NCBI GenBank assembly: GCA_011090425.1
Contig: PHGD01000014.1
Coordinates: 1 to 57,567 of the forward strand
DNA from: Nitrospira sp. LK70
GTDB lineage: Bacteria; Nitrospirota; Nitrospiria; Nitrospirales; Nitrospiraceae
DNA: 57,567 bases
Direction: 5' to 3'
Position 1 is the first letter of the stretch. Each line of letters begins with the position of its first letter. Below, piece by piece: positions 33,694 through 42,886 of this stretch. Position numbers and translations under genes: made by a program. The notes below the pieces were generated by a model that saw only the letters and a list, made by a program, of their open reading frames with translations, did no database searches and was not told the DNA's origin.

Positions 33694-35304
33694 ATGGCTG
33701 GGAAAAATATCGTGTTGTGTTCCGATGGAACCGGCAACACTGCCATCAAAGCGCGAGGGACCAACGTCTTTAAGTTGTACGAAGCGGTTGATATCCAGGG
33801 CCATAAGTACGACCAGACCTTGACGCCGCAAATTGCATTTTATGACGACGGGGTCGGCACGTCGCGGCTGGCTCCCGTCAAGTTGATCGGCGGTGCGTTC
33901 GGCTATGGGTTTCGCAAGAACGTCAAAGACCTCTACATGGAATTGATTCATGTCTACGAGCCGGGCGACCATATTTTCCTTTTCGGATTCAGTCGGGGAG
34001 CCTATACGGTCCGAGCACTCTCTGGTCTTATCCAATACTGCGGCATTCTGGATCGCGAGAAAGTCAGCCCTGCGGCACTCAAGCATTGCGTGAACAAATG
34101 CTGGACGGCGTTTCGGCGCGAGGCGTTCAAGCGTGTGACGGAGAGCGAGCGGCGTCGGAATCAACCGTCGTCCGACAGGGACAACCAAGACAGAGCGCGA
34201 CGTGAAGCATTCGGCGCGATCATCCATGATGAACATGCGTCAGATGGGGCGGTGACCATAGATTTTGTGGGAGTCTGGGATACGGTCGGCGCAGTGGGAA
34301 TGCCGTTTGAGGAGCTACGCGATCTGTTCAACTGGATCTATCCCATGCGGTTTTCGGAATTGACTCCCAGCAGCCGCATTACACGTGCCTGCCACGCCTT
34401 ATCGATCGACGACGATCGTCGGACTTTTCACCCGGAATTGTGGAATGAAAAGGACATACCTGTTGCTCAAGTTGATCAGGTATGGTTCGCGGGTGTGCAC
34501 TCCAACGTGGGAGGCGGCTACGTGAAGCACGGCATGTCTTTGGTGGCGTTGGATTGGATGATGGCCGAGGCTGAGCGCTGCGGGCTACGTTTTATCAAAG
34601 CGGACCACGAATACGTCCACACACACCAAGATGTGCATGACGAGCTCTATGATGCTCGTGCCGGATTAGGTGCGTACTATCGCTGGGAGCCGCGTGACAT
34701 CATCAAACTCTGTCGCGATCATCATATGGGTTTGCCGAAGATTCACGTGAGCTTGTTTGAACGGGTCGCCAACGGCACAGGATGCTATGCTCCTATCAAT
34801 CTTCCTCATCAGTGTGAAGTGGTCCGTACAAGTGAGGAACGATCGTGGCCTTCGGACCGGACTCTGTGGATGATTGAGCGCGAGATTGGGCGTGGTGAAG
34901 GGACTAGCATGAAGCCGGCAAGGAATGAGTCCCTGCTGGAACGCATGACCGGAACCATCAAGAGCGGAAAGATGTCATACTACGTCTTCGTTGCGGCCTC
35001 GATACCTGTCATCGGTTGGTGGTATACCTTGCCGCCGTTTCCACGGGCTACGGAGAGCATAGCTCAATGGTGTCCCTATCCCAATCTGGCGATCGGCGGC
35101 ATCTATGCCTGTCTTGGTGGGTTGGTATGGTGGTGGTCCGACCGGGTCGACCGGCGGATGGACGCTGTGGCCCAGAAGCATTGGCAACCGCATCGTGAAG
35201 CGCTACGGAGCATCTTCGCGGAGGCTCGAAGGCGGCGAGAATTGGAGCAAGCCGAAAGGGGAACATCGACAGAACGAGATCCAGGTAGGTTCGCATTGAG
35301 GTAG
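33694..35304 (+). CDS. DUF2235 alpha/beta-hydrolase-like protein with C-terminal membrane segments
   Basis: 536 residues, with GGGGAGGATCGC before the ATG. The N-terminal part (about 1-330) is a DUF2235/Tle1-like catalytic domain: NIVLCSDGTGN, the nucleophile elbow FLFGFSRGAYTVR (G-x-S-x-G) and FVGVWDTVGAVGMP. AGVHSNVGGGY probably contributes the catalytic His region. Two hydrophobic helices follow (MSYYVFVAASIPVIGWW, NLAIGGIYACLGGLVWWW). Relatives include type VI secretion phospholipase effectors, but no secretion genes are nearby and the membrane tail argues for a resident inner-membrane lipase or esterase. Confidence 0.85.
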   Translation: MAGKNIVLCSDGTGNTAIKARGTNVFKLYEAVDIQGHKYDQTLTPQIAFYDDGVGTSRLAPVKLIGGAFGYGFRKNVKDLYMELIHVYEPGDHIFLFGFSRGAYTVRALSGLIQYCGILDREKVSPAALKHCVNKCWTAFRREAFKRVTESERRRNQPSSDRDNQDRARREAFGAIIHDEHASDGAVTIDFVGVWDTVGAVGMPFEELRDLFNWIYPMRFSELTPSSRITRACHALSIDDDRRTFHPELWNEKDIPVAQVDQVWFAGVHSNVGGGYVKHGMSLVALDWMMAEAERCGLRFIKADHEYVHTHQDVHDELYDARAGLGAYYRWEPRDIIKLCRDHHMGLPKIHVSLFERVANGTGCYAPINLPHQCEVVRTSEERSWPSDRTLWMIEREIGRGEGTSMKPARNESLLERMTGTIKSGKMSYYVFVAASIPVIGWWYTLPPFPRATESIAQWCPYPNLAIGGIYACLGGLVWWWSDRVDRRMDAVAQKHWQPHREALRSIFAEARRRRELEQAERGTSTERDPGRFALR

Positions 35305-35426
35305 GAAGATGGGTCTCTGCAAATCATTCAGTGGGTGTCACAGGAAAAAACTTGGACATTTCGACTCTCGCGCTGGTTGAGACTATACTGCTCAAGCATT
35401 GCACGGAACAGGTAGCTCATCGCCTT

Positions 35427-35834
35427 GTGTTCCGGAAACTGCCGGGCGCCCTGCTGTTGCTTACCTCTCTCGTGGGTTGCGGGACGATGACCGTCGCGCC
35501 ATGCAGCGCCGATGGGCAGCTCGCAGTGCAGGAATTGTTGTATTTCGGCACGGCAACGCCGTCCGGTCATGTCACGCCGGAGGACTGGGGACAATTTCTT
35601 AACGAAACCGTCACCCCGCGTTTCCCTGAAGGGTTCTCGGCCTGGCAGGCCTCCGGTCAGTGGCGATCAGCCTCAGGGGAGATCATTCGCGAGCCCTCGT
35701 ATGTCCTGGGCCTTGTCCATACGGATGATCCCGCGCCGAACAAGGCCGTTCAGGATATTATCGCGACCTACAAGATGCGCTTTCAGCAGGAGGCGGTGCT
35801 TCGCCTCAAGACGTATACGTGCATGTCTCTGTAA
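35427..35834 (+). CDS. DUF3574 lipoprotein
   Basis: 135 residues from a GTG at 35427, chosen because it places a lipoprotein signal (FRKLPGALLLLTSLVGC) at the N-terminus with lipobox LVGC. An earlier GTG at 35331 adds a tail that does not fit. The mature part LYFGTATPSGHVTPEDWGQF, VTPRFPEGFSAWQASGQW is the DUF3574 signature. Function of the domain is unknown. Likely anchored in the outer or inner membrane. Confidence 0.8.
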   Translation: MFRKLPGALLLLTSLVGCGTMTVAPCSADGQLAVQELLYFGTATPSGHVTPEDWGQFLNETVTPRFPEGFSAWQASGQWRSASGEIIREPSYVLGLVHTDDPAPNKAVQDIIATYKMRFQQEAVLRLKTYTCMSL

Positions 35835-36035
35835 GCCCTGTTCGTCGGCACAGGCAATCAAAGCTGCGCATCCATCCAACCAGTCCATAAGTTCATTTCG
35901 ATTCAAAAGTCATTGCGCCTCAGTCCGTTGCCTTCTCGGAAGCTTTCCAAATATGCCTTGTCAGCAAGTCTGTCGCTGCTAGAGTTTTCGTGGACACAGT
36001 GTGTGTTCTCCATTCAATCCTTGGAAGGGTTATCT

Positions 36036-36872
36036 ATGCGATCCCGGTGTCTGAACCTTGCCTCTGTCTGGGGCCTCGCGCGTCTACAACTGTTCATGCT
36101 TTCGATCGTACTCCAGTTGTCGTTCGTACCGATCGATTGTGTCCGAGCCGATACGATGGTTCGCGTCATCGAGACTTGGCCGCCCGGCGAGCACGTCACG
36201 TTGAGGAGGAACCAACATTTCTATCTCAGGCTGGCGTATGAGACAGACAAGCCTGTCCATATCTGGGCTAGGCCGTACCTCAACGGCAAACCTGCCAATG
36301 CCGGGAGCAACCCCTCGCAGCAGTATTCCGGTAAGGGAGAGACATTTGGATGGTTCTTTTTCCATGCGCCCGGGGATATGGTGGATGAAGTCAGGATCAC
36401 CGCGGGCGACGGTCATATCTCCAATACACCTATTGTTGCCGTGTGGCGTGGCTTTGTCGTGGGAGGCAGTGAGACGCCGGACGCACAGGCTGAGCCGATC
36501 TGGATTGCCGAGATGAGTGCACGTGCCAAGGCAGCGCAGGACGAGGCCTATCGAGCGGGAATGCAGGAACCCCTTAGTCGATTTGATACAGCCCTCGTTA
36601 CGGGATTTCTCTGGGGCATACTCGCGGCCGGACTCTTAGGGTTCGTCTTGCCGGCTCGGGGGATATGGCGATGGCACGGGGCCTGGAGAATTGCCGCGGC
36701 CGTCCCGGCTACCATAATGGCGTTCGTTGTCCTGCGAATCGTATTCGATGGGCTGCGCGACCCCACTTCACACAACCTGTTTCCTTTCGAGATTCTCGTG
36801 GCAGGATCGCTCAGCATCGGGATAATGGCGATGTTGTACCTTGCACACAGGTTCTTTAGCGGGAGACACTGA
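36036..36872 (+). CDS. Hypothetical membrane protein with extracytoplasmic domain
   Basis: 278 residues from the ATG at 36036, with TTGGAAGG upstream; an earlier in-frame start at 35913 is not supported. The N-terminal signal or anchor (LQLFMLSIVLQLSFVPID) is followed by a beta-rich domain (about 40-165, VTLRRNQHFYLRLAYETDKP). Three C-terminal helices follow (ALVTGFLWGILAAGLLGFVL, IAAAVPATIMAFVVLRIVF, ILVAGSLSIGIMAMLYLA). No known family. Its end overlaps the right-hand pseudogene. Confidence 0.7.
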   Translation: MRSRCLNLASVWGLARLQLFMLSIVLQLSFVPIDCVRADTMVRVIETWPPGEHVTLRRNQHFYLRLAYETDKPVHIWARPYLNGKPANAGSNPSQQYSGKGETFGWFFFHAPGDMVDEVRITAGDGHISNTPIVAVWRGFVVGGSETPDAQAEPIWIAEMSARAKAAQDEAYRAGMQEPLSRFDTALVTGFLWGILAAGLLGFVLPARGIWRWHGAWRIAAAVPATIMAFVVLRIVFDGLRDPTSHNLFPFEILVAGSLSIGIMAMLYLAHRFFSGRH

Positions 36873-37558
36873 GTCTGTGAATCGTTGCTACTCGAGCCCC
36901 ATCACCGATCTCGGCTCCGAGCCGCTTGGGTTGCTGTTCCAGGGGAATCGACCGATCCTGCCGGAACTGTCGCCGCACCAGTATCTCGACTGACGCAAAG
37001 TGACGCTCCGGAATGTTCTTGAAACGGCGTCTGCAATCAGTGAGCACTTTTTCTGCTGTCGTGAAATGGTGTGATGGCAGACTGCAGGTGGTGATCGTAG
37101 TCCGCCAGTTGGAGTTCAACGGCTCGTAGGAGACCGGAGTTTCCCGCGAAAGTCAACGCGACCTTGGTCTGGCCGCCCTTCGCTTCAACGAGTGCCGGGA
37201 AGCAGAGTTCCTTCAAACTCTGCGTAACGGTACTGCGATCCCAGCCAAACATTTTGGCTGTGGACTCCATGTCGAAGCCAAGTCGTCTCAGACAGTTCAG
37301 GACCGCCGCAGCACCGGCGACGCCGGGAACCGTTTATCCGGTACGTCTTCTCGATTGCCCATGCTCGACGCCGAGCCTGAGTAGGTTTCCGGTTAAGAGG
37401 GGTCCATCGTTCAGCGTAACGGCCTGTTCCAAACAGTGGCGGAGCTCCCGCGCATTTCCTTTCCAGTTTCGATCGGTCCATGCACGGAGCGCATTATTCA
37501 TCAACTGCGGGACCGGCTTCCCAATGTGTTCGGCAATCAAGCTGAGCAGGGCTTGCAT
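36856..37558 (-). pseudogene. Decayed sigma-54-dependent activator, C-terminal part
   Basis: Three minus-strand frames together read as one broken protein. The first, 37558-37334, has LIAEHIGKPVPQLMNNALRA, DRNWKGNARELRHCLEQAVT and LNDGPLL, the end of an NtrC-type AAA+ domain. The second, about 37335-37037, has AGAAAVLNCLRRLGF and WDRSTVTQSLKELCFPALVE, a DNA-binding and C-terminal region. The third, about 37070-36856, has EKVLTDCRRRFKNIPERHFA. Frameshifts separate them and the N-terminal AAA+ domain with the sigma-54 loop is absent. It is not a functional regulator. Confidence 0.7.
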
Positions 37559-37894
37559 AGTCCAGTCGCTGGTCGACGCCTATGGCGGCAGCACCGGCTT
37601 CGTGGATCGTCACAATCGAGTGAGCGAGGATGTCTTGGTCACAAGGATCTCTCCCGAATCGTGCTTCACTGGGCGAGTCTCGATCCACGATCGGTCAACG
37701 AGGGGCTGAGTCGGGCGGTGGTACGATGGCGAAGCTAGGTGTTGTAGAGGGATTAATTCAGCATCGTTAAAATCGCGAGGGCGGTTGACCGCAGCATCGC
37801 TGACAGGAGCGTGGCGAGCGAGCCGATGCCCAGCGTCTGCAGAGGAAGCGACGCGATGAACAAGCGCCACGATTTTTGTCAGCCCGGCATCCAA
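37559..37894. other. Gap next to the decayed activator
   Basis: About 335 bases between the pseudogene and the TPR gene. A minus-strand frame reads LQTLGIGSLATLLSAMLRST, hydrophobic but without a start. Sequence of the missing AAA+ core is not found here, so the gene was probably deleted as well as frameshifted. Confidence 0.3.
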
Positions 37895-39115
37895 CTATGG
37901 ACGCCTTCGCCCTTCGATCAAGGATTGTGTTTCTTGTTTCGAGAAGCCTTTGAGGAGAGTCTTCGCTTTCGGAATGTCGGTCTCAACACCGAGTCCCTTG
38001 GCATAGATACGAGCAAGGATTTTCTTCGCTGGGACAAAGCCGTCGGCCGACGTCGCTTCAAAACATGTCAGAATGTTCTTGTCGTACGGCTTCAGAGAAT
38101 GTTCCCATCCGGTTTCATAGAGGACGGCCAGTTCAGCATGGGCCTCTTCACTCAACGCGAAGCATTCCTTCAGAAGTACAGGAACCGCATCTTCCACGGA
38201 ATTCTGTTCGAGGAGGACCTTCCCCAGCGATGGTTGTTGCGTCGGGCGACGGATATCGGGAAAGTTGTTCCACAGGATGTTGCGGTAGATCTGAAAAGCG
38301 CTCTGCAAGTCGACGCGTCGTTGCTTCGTCGATTCGGAGGAAAGTGCCTGGCGACGCATCTTAGACAGCGAATCAGCGGCGGTTTGTTGGCCAAGGTCGG
38401 CTGCTTGCATCCACCAAAAAATTGCTAAACCGAGATCTTTCTCCACGTCCTGTCCGGTCTGGTAGGCATTGCCGAGGAACAATCGTGCCTGAGGCACCCC
38501 CCCGGCCGCCGCCGTTTTCAGATGTTGCACGGCTTCTCGCGTGCGTCCCGCAATCCTCAACAACAGCGCGAGTCGATAGTGGGCGTCTGGGAAATGGGGA
38601 CGCAATTCAATCGTTCGTCGATAGGATTGAATGGCGGCGGGTACATTACCGAGTGAATAGTATACGCTCGCCAGGCTGTAGTGGGCGTGGGACAGATTCG
38701 GATCCAGCCGGATGGCTTTCCCCAAGGCGGAAGCGGCGGTCTGCCATTCTCGTTTCGCCATCAACATGAGACCGAGCTGGAGATGAGCGTTTCCATCATC
38801 CGGCTGCAGCTTAATTGCCGTCCGACATTCCTCAATGGCAGCATCCGTATCGCCGACACGAGAAAGGGCTCCGGCTAGTTTGAGACGGTAATCTGGGTCG
38901 TTCGGTAAGAGGCGGACCGTTCGGCGCAATGATCCGATTTCCGCCACCACATCGGTTGGTTCGTTGAACCCAATTCCTGGAGTTGATTCGGACACTTGCG
39001 GCGAATCACCGTCGTCGGCGAGACTATGCTCACCCGATGAATGGGAGTGGGCGAGAGACGAAGCGTAGACCGTGACCGCGACGCTGAGGGCCAACAGTTT
39101 TGATCCTGGGTGCAT
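37895..39115 (-). CDS. Exported TPR plus Sel1-repeat protein
   Basis: 406 residues. An N-terminal signal peptide (about 1-22, LLALSVAVTVYASSLAHS) is followed by a His/Ser/Asp-rich stretch. About five TPR units come next (about 70-200, such as AHYSLASVYYSLGNVPAAIQ). Two Sel1-like units follow (ARLFLGNAYQTGQDVEKDLG and AKKILARIYAKGLGVETDIP). It is likely a periplasmic protein-protein interaction scaffold. No enzymatic motif. It shares the Sel1 type with the protein at 30950. Confidence 0.85.
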   Translation of the reverse strand: MHPGSKLLALSVAVTVYASSLAHSHSSGEHSLADDGDSPQVSESTPGIGFNEPTDVVAEIGSLRRTVRLLPNDPDYRLKLAGALSRVGDTDAAIEECRTAIKLQPDDGNAHLQLGLMLMAKREWQTAASALGKAIRLDPNLSHAHYSLASVYYSLGNVPAAIQSYRRTIELRPHFPDAHYRLALLLRIAGRTREAVQHLKTAAAGGVPQARLFLGNAYQTGQDVEKDLGLAIFWWMQAADLGQQTAADSLSKMRRQALSSESTKQRRVDLQSAFQIYRNILWNNFPDIRRPTQQPSLGKVLLEQNSVEDAVPVLLKECFALSEEAHAELAVLYETGWEHSLKPYDKNILTCFEATSADGFVPAKKILARIYAKGLGVETDIPKAKTLLKGFSKQETQSLIEGRRRP

Positions 39116-39193
39116 CGGTAAACTACCACACTCGACAGGGAGCCACGATAGCGCTCGAGTATACCATCTGAGAGGAATGCAGAACGATGGGGT

Positions 39194-39619
39194 TTACTGA
39201 GCCATGTGAAGGAGGCGTGCTAAGTGGTTAATAGTTTCATGAAGCCCTGTTCCCGTCAGAAGAAGGGGACTGTGCGGCGCCCGCCAGACTGGTTCCAGCG
39301 GGGCCGGATCACCGGAGAGGCGTGGGATCACGTGCCAATGGATATGAGGGAGTTGGTTACCGAGGAGTTCGTAGTTCATTTTCTTCGCGTGGTAGACGTC
39401 GGCTAATGTCTTGGCTACCCGATTGACTTCCTCGATCAGCTGAAATCGTTCGATGGGGGCAAGGTGAAATAATTCAGTGGCGTGGCGCTGGAAGACTACG
39501 ACAGTCCAGCCGGGGAAGAATTGGTCATCATGGAGATAGACCTTCGACAATCCGAGGTCCGCGATGAAATGGTCCTGTCTCGGCCAAATTCCTTGACACA
39601 CCACGCATGCGCCTGTCAT
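39194..39619 (-). CDS. HIT-family nucleotide-binding hydrolase
   Basis: 141 residues from the ATG at 39619, which overlaps the upstream gene's stop (ATGA). The histidine triad is QLPHIHWHVIPRLSGDP (H-x-H-x-H). The N-terminal CVVCQGIW has a Cys pair that could bind zinc. The family hydrolyses nucleoside phosphoramidates or dinucleoside polyphosphates such as Ap4A. Substrate is not assignable from sequence. Confidence 0.88.
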   Translation of the reverse strand: MTGACVVCQGIWPRQDHFIADLGLSKVYLHDDQFFPGWTVVVFQRHATELFHLAPIERFQLIEEVNRVAKTLADVYHAKKMNYELLGNQLPHIHWHVIPRLSGDPAPLEPVWRAPHSPLLLTGTGLHETINHLARLLHMAQ

Positions 39620-40251
39620 GGTTGATTTGCCTTGCGCCACTCTTCTTCAGTCAAGACGCCTTTTTTGATCAGTAGTTGAATCAGCTTATCGACGGCTTTC
39701 TGATTGGCTGCCACTGGAGCCTCGGGAGCGGGTGTCGGTGTGGATTTCCGCTTTGTTTCGGGAGGGGGCCGCTTCTGTCCAAGAACTTTGAACGAGGGAG
39801 TGAAGACCGCCACATAATCTCGATTCCTGATTCGGACCACGGCGGGAGGACTGTCGGTTTGCGGCGCGAGATCTGAGGCAGCCCCGGCCGGAACGCGGAA
39901 GTAGGGTTTTCCGTCGCCTGTCTGACCATCTTCATCCAGCACGTCGAATCGTTTCAGGAAGGATTCTCCCGTGAGCCCCTCTCGGTCCTCACCGGCCAAG
40001 TTGGTAATCTTGTCCAGCACGATGATCAGTGAGTCGCTGATGATGCTATCCGGAGACAGGTTTCTGACAGTCACGTCGTAGCGATATTCGCTGGTGAAGT
40101 TATCGCGGCTCTTCAATGTCACGATGGCCTGTGCTCGTCCGGTCAGATCGGTCAATTGGTCCAGTGATCCGGCGAAGCCGCACACCGGTTCCATAGCGAT
40201 GACCGAAGCTGCGATGAGACAACAGGTTTGTAACCAGTCCATCATCTCCAT
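39616..40251 (-). CDS. Hypothetical exported protein
   Basis: 211 residues from the ATG at 40251; an earlier start at 40332 adds a tail that fits less well. A signal peptide is evident (WLQTCCLIAASVIAMEPVCG, cleavage near GFAG). The mature part has a beta-rich domain (FTSEYRYDVTVRNLSPDSII), then a Pro/Lys/Thr linker. It ends in a short SHOCT-like helix (DKLIQLLIKKGVLTEEEW). It is coupled to the HIT gene. Function unknown. Confidence 0.7.
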   Translation of the reverse strand: MEMMDWLQTCCLIAASVIAMEPVCGFAGSLDQLTDLTGRAQAIVTLKSRDNFTSEYRYDVTVRNLSPDSIISDSLIIVLDKITNLAGEDREGLTGESFLKRFDVLDEDGQTGDGKPYFRVPAGAASDLAPQTDSPPAVVRIRNRDYVAVFTPSFKVLGQKRPPPETKRKSTPTPAPEAPVAANQKAVDKLIQLLIKKGVLTEEEWRKANQP

Positions 40252-40394
40252 GTACTCACGTGCGCGCCATAGGTGAGCATAGCAAAGTCCATGATATTGG
40301 GCGAGCCGATTCCCTAGGACTCGCCTTGACACACCGTTTGACCGACGATATTCTCGCCTCGGCTCGCTTGATCATTCAGTTCTCACTACGAACT

Positions 40395-41273
40395 ATGGCT
40401 CTATCCGAGTCCCGTCGGCTGGAAACTCTGGAAGTCTCCCGTCCTCTCGCGAAGGCCCTTATGAACCTCTACGACTATCCGCACCCTCGTCGACCCGGAC
40501 GAACAATCCGCGGCTATGATCGGCCACATGCCGTGCGGACGGCGAAGATGTGTGTCACCGTCGCCGAACGATTAGGACATCCACGCGACCGGGTACGTCG
40601 CTATCACGTTGCCTGCCTTTTGCACGACCTCGGCCGCGCCGGCCTCGACCGGCAACTCTTTGGAACGATTTGGTCTTGGGCCAAGCAACGGGGGATTCCG
40701 ACGAGGCCTCGTGAATGGCGAGCGATTCACCCGGAGACGACGTATGGCCGAGAGACGGAAGCCTTCGTTTCTTTGTATCGCCATGATCTTAGCACCTCCG
40801 GTGTGCTCATGGACACATGGGCTGTCGAGCAGATCGAAATGAGGCTGGGCTATGCAAGGCGCCTTGCCAGACGATTGCGTGAGGTGAAGCCGAAGCTGAA
40901 GACACTCGGCATCGAGTGGCAACCTTGGATGCAGCAGGTGATGTTGTATTACTATTACCCGGAACGGTTGACGAAGGCGAAGGCATGGGTGCGGCAATTG
41001 GCGGAGGTCCTCGTCGCCTGCGAACAGTTTGAGGCATACAGTAATCAGCGCCGGGGACGCGATTATTATACTCGGAAGAAAGAGAGCCTGCCGGAGGCCT
41101 TTGCCTATCTCGACAAGCTGGGGCAAGAAGGCATTGTGAGCGGACAAGTCTTGAGCGCCGTACGATGGTTGACGGCCGAAGGCGCGTTCAATGCTATCCT
41201 GGAAAAGGCGCGCGGCGAGCCGCTGACCATGACCGACCGACGATACCTTCGTAGCCTCGCGGATCGGAGATGA
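40395..41273 (+). CDS. HD-domain protein
   Basis: 292 residues from the ATG at 40395; an in-frame ATG at 40260 would overlap the divergent promoter region. The metal-binding HD motif is CLLHDLGRAGLD, preceded by a conserved DRPHAVRTAKMCVTVAERLG. Members are phosphohydrolases of nucleotides or cyclic dinucleotides; no GYP motif is seen. It is the first gene of a run with YjbQ, HtrA and the proteasome locus, and its stop overlaps the YjbQ start. Confidence 0.8.
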   Translation: MALSESRRLETLEVSRPLAKALMNLYDYPHPRRPGRTIRGYDRPHAVRTAKMCVTVAERLGHPRDRVRRYHVACLLHDLGRAGLDRQLFGTIWSWAKQRGIPTRPREWRAIHPETTYGRETEAFVSLYRHDLSTSGVLMDTWAVEQIEMRLGYARRLARRLREVKPKLKTLGIEWQPWMQQVMLYYYYPERLTKAKAWVRQLAEVLVACEQFEAYSNQRRGRDYYTRKKESLPEAFAYLDKLGQEGIVSGQVLSAVRWLTAEGAFNAILEKARGEPLTMTDRRYLRSLADRR

Positions 41274-41698
41274 TGATGGCTGTTCACACCGTTTCCCTGA
41301 CGATCCGTATGGAAGGTGAGACGCAGGTCGACAACATCACGAAATCCGTTGCCGATGCCTTGGCTGGTTCCAATCTTACAGCCGGAATCGTGACGGTGTT
41401 CGTCAAACACACCACCGCCTCCGTTATGATTATTGAGGATGAGCCGGGGATCCGCGCCGACACGAAAACGTTTTGGGACCGGCTCATTCCCTCCGACCCC
41501 CATTGGCGGCACAATACGGTGAATCCCGGCGAGGACAACGGTCACAGCCATCTTCGAGGGCAACTCCAAGGGCCGTCCGTCAACATTCCGTTTGCGAACG
41601 GTGCACTTCTACTCGGCAGGTGGCAGCAAATCGTGGTGGTGGATTTCGATACCCGCGCCAGAATGCGTGAACTCGTCGTGCAGGTTCTGGGTGAATAG
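41270..41698 (+). CDS. yjbQ: UPF0047/YjbQ family protein
   Basis: 142 residues. The family signature VFVKHTTASVMIIEDEPG and HNTVNPGEDNGHSHLRGQL with conserved His residues is clear, as is IPFANGALLLGRWQQIVVVD. The family has been linked to thiamine-phosphate synthesis and to an unknown trimeric enzyme activity. The start overlaps the HD gene stop, and its stop overlaps the HtrA start by 8 bases, so three genes are coupled. Confidence 0.9.
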   Translation: MMMAVHTVSLTIRMEGETQVDNITKSVADALAGSNLTAGIVTVFVKHTTASVMIIEDEPGIRADTKTFWDRLIPSDPHWRHNTVNPGEDNGHSHLRGQLQGPSVNIPFANGALLLGRWQQIVVVDFDTRARMRELVVQVLGE

Positions 41699-42821
41699 CC
41701 ACGCCAAATCTCTGGCCGTAACTGTGGCCGTGCTCCTGGTGACGTCGATGCTTGGCTCACCGATTCATGCGGTGGAGTGGGGCAAGCCGCTGGGCGCCGT
41801 TTATGACGGCCCGGAAGGGAAGCCACGTCCGGTGACTCCCTCTCCAGCGGAACTGAGTGCTGATGAACGATCGACGATCACAGTGTTTGAACGTGCGACC
41901 AAGTCCGTTGTGTTCATCTCCAACACAGCGATCCAGCAAGATATCTGGTCGCTCAATGTCATGGAAGTGCCTCAGGGTTCAGGGTCCGGGTTTGTCTGGA
42001 GCAAGCAAGGCCACATCGTCACCAACTTCCACGTCATCTACGGCGCCGATGCGATCAAGGTTACGTTGGCCGATCGGAGCGAGCACGAGGCGAAGCTGGT
42101 CGGCGCCGACCCCGATCACGATCTGGCGGTACTGCAAATTCAGGTGCTGGAGGGTTATCTGGAGCCGTTGGCGATCGGTGCCTCGCATGACTTGCGAGTG
42201 GGACAGAAGGTACTTGCGATCGGGAATCCATTCGGGCTCGATCATACCTTGACGACCGGAGTCGTGAGTGCGTTGGGGCGAACCATCAAATCCCTGTCGA
42301 ATCGGACGATCGAAGGTGTGATCCAGACCGATGCGGCGATCAATCCCGGTAATTCGGGCGGTCCGCTTCTCGATGGGGCTGGGCGATTGATCGGCGTCAA
42401 CACGCAAATCATGAGTCCGAGCGGAGCCTACGCCGGGATTGGTTTCGCCGTTCCCGTCGACATGGTGAATCGGATCGTTCCGGAACTCATCAAGCACGGC
42501 AAGCTCATCCGCCCGGGGTTGGGCGTCTCTCTTGTGCCGGACGCAATGGCGAAGCGCTGGGGGATCAATGGAGTCATCATCGGCAAGGTGACGCGCGGCG
42601 GTGCCGCCGATCGGGCTGGGCTCAAGGGGGCTCGTGAAACCAGGATCGGGCGGATCCGACTCGGCGACGTTATCATCTCGGTCGCTGGAAAGACGGTGAC
42701 CACCATTGATGACCTGATGGATGTGATGGAAGCGCACAAAGTCGGTGAAGAAGTGAGCGTGGAAATTGTGCGGGAAAATCGGCGTGAAAAAGTGCCGGTG
42801 ACTCTACAGGCGGTCAATTAG
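41691..42821 (+). CDS. HtrA/DegP-type serine protease with PDZ domain
   Basis: 376 residues from the GTG at 41691, which places the signal peptide (SLAVTVAVLLVTSMLGSPIH) at the N-terminus. Catalytic triad: His in VTNFHVIYGAD, Asp in DPDHDLAVLQ, Ser in INPGNSGGPLLDGAG. The protease domain spans about 55-265. A C-terminal PDZ domain (about 275-375) contains GKVTRGGAADRAGLKG and GDVIISVAGKTVTTIDDL. It would act in the periplasm on misfolded proteins. It precedes the proteasome genes by 65 bases. Confidence 0.92.
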   Translation: MNSHAKSLAVTVAVLLVTSMLGSPIHAVEWGKPLGAVYDGPEGKPRPVTPSPAELSADERSTITVFERATKSVVFISNTAIQQDIWSLNVMEVPQGSGSGFVWSKQGHIVTNFHVIYGADAIKVTLADRSEHEAKLVGADPDHDLAVLQIQVLEGYLEPLAIGASHDLRVGQKVLAIGNPFGLDHTLTTGVVSALGRTIKSLSNRTIEGVIQTDAAINPGNSGGPLLDGAGRLIGVNTQIMSPSGAYAGIGFAVPVDMVNRIVPELIKHGKLIRPGLGVSLVPDAMAKRWGINGVIIGKVTRGGAADRAGLKGARETRIGRIRLGDVIISVAGKTVTTIDDLMDVMEAHKVGEEVSVEIVRENRREKVPVTLQAVN

Positions 42822-42886
42822 CGTGAAGGCATTGCAGGACACCTCTGTGTTAGGATCATGTGGTCAAGCGTCGTCAAGGACCAGCT

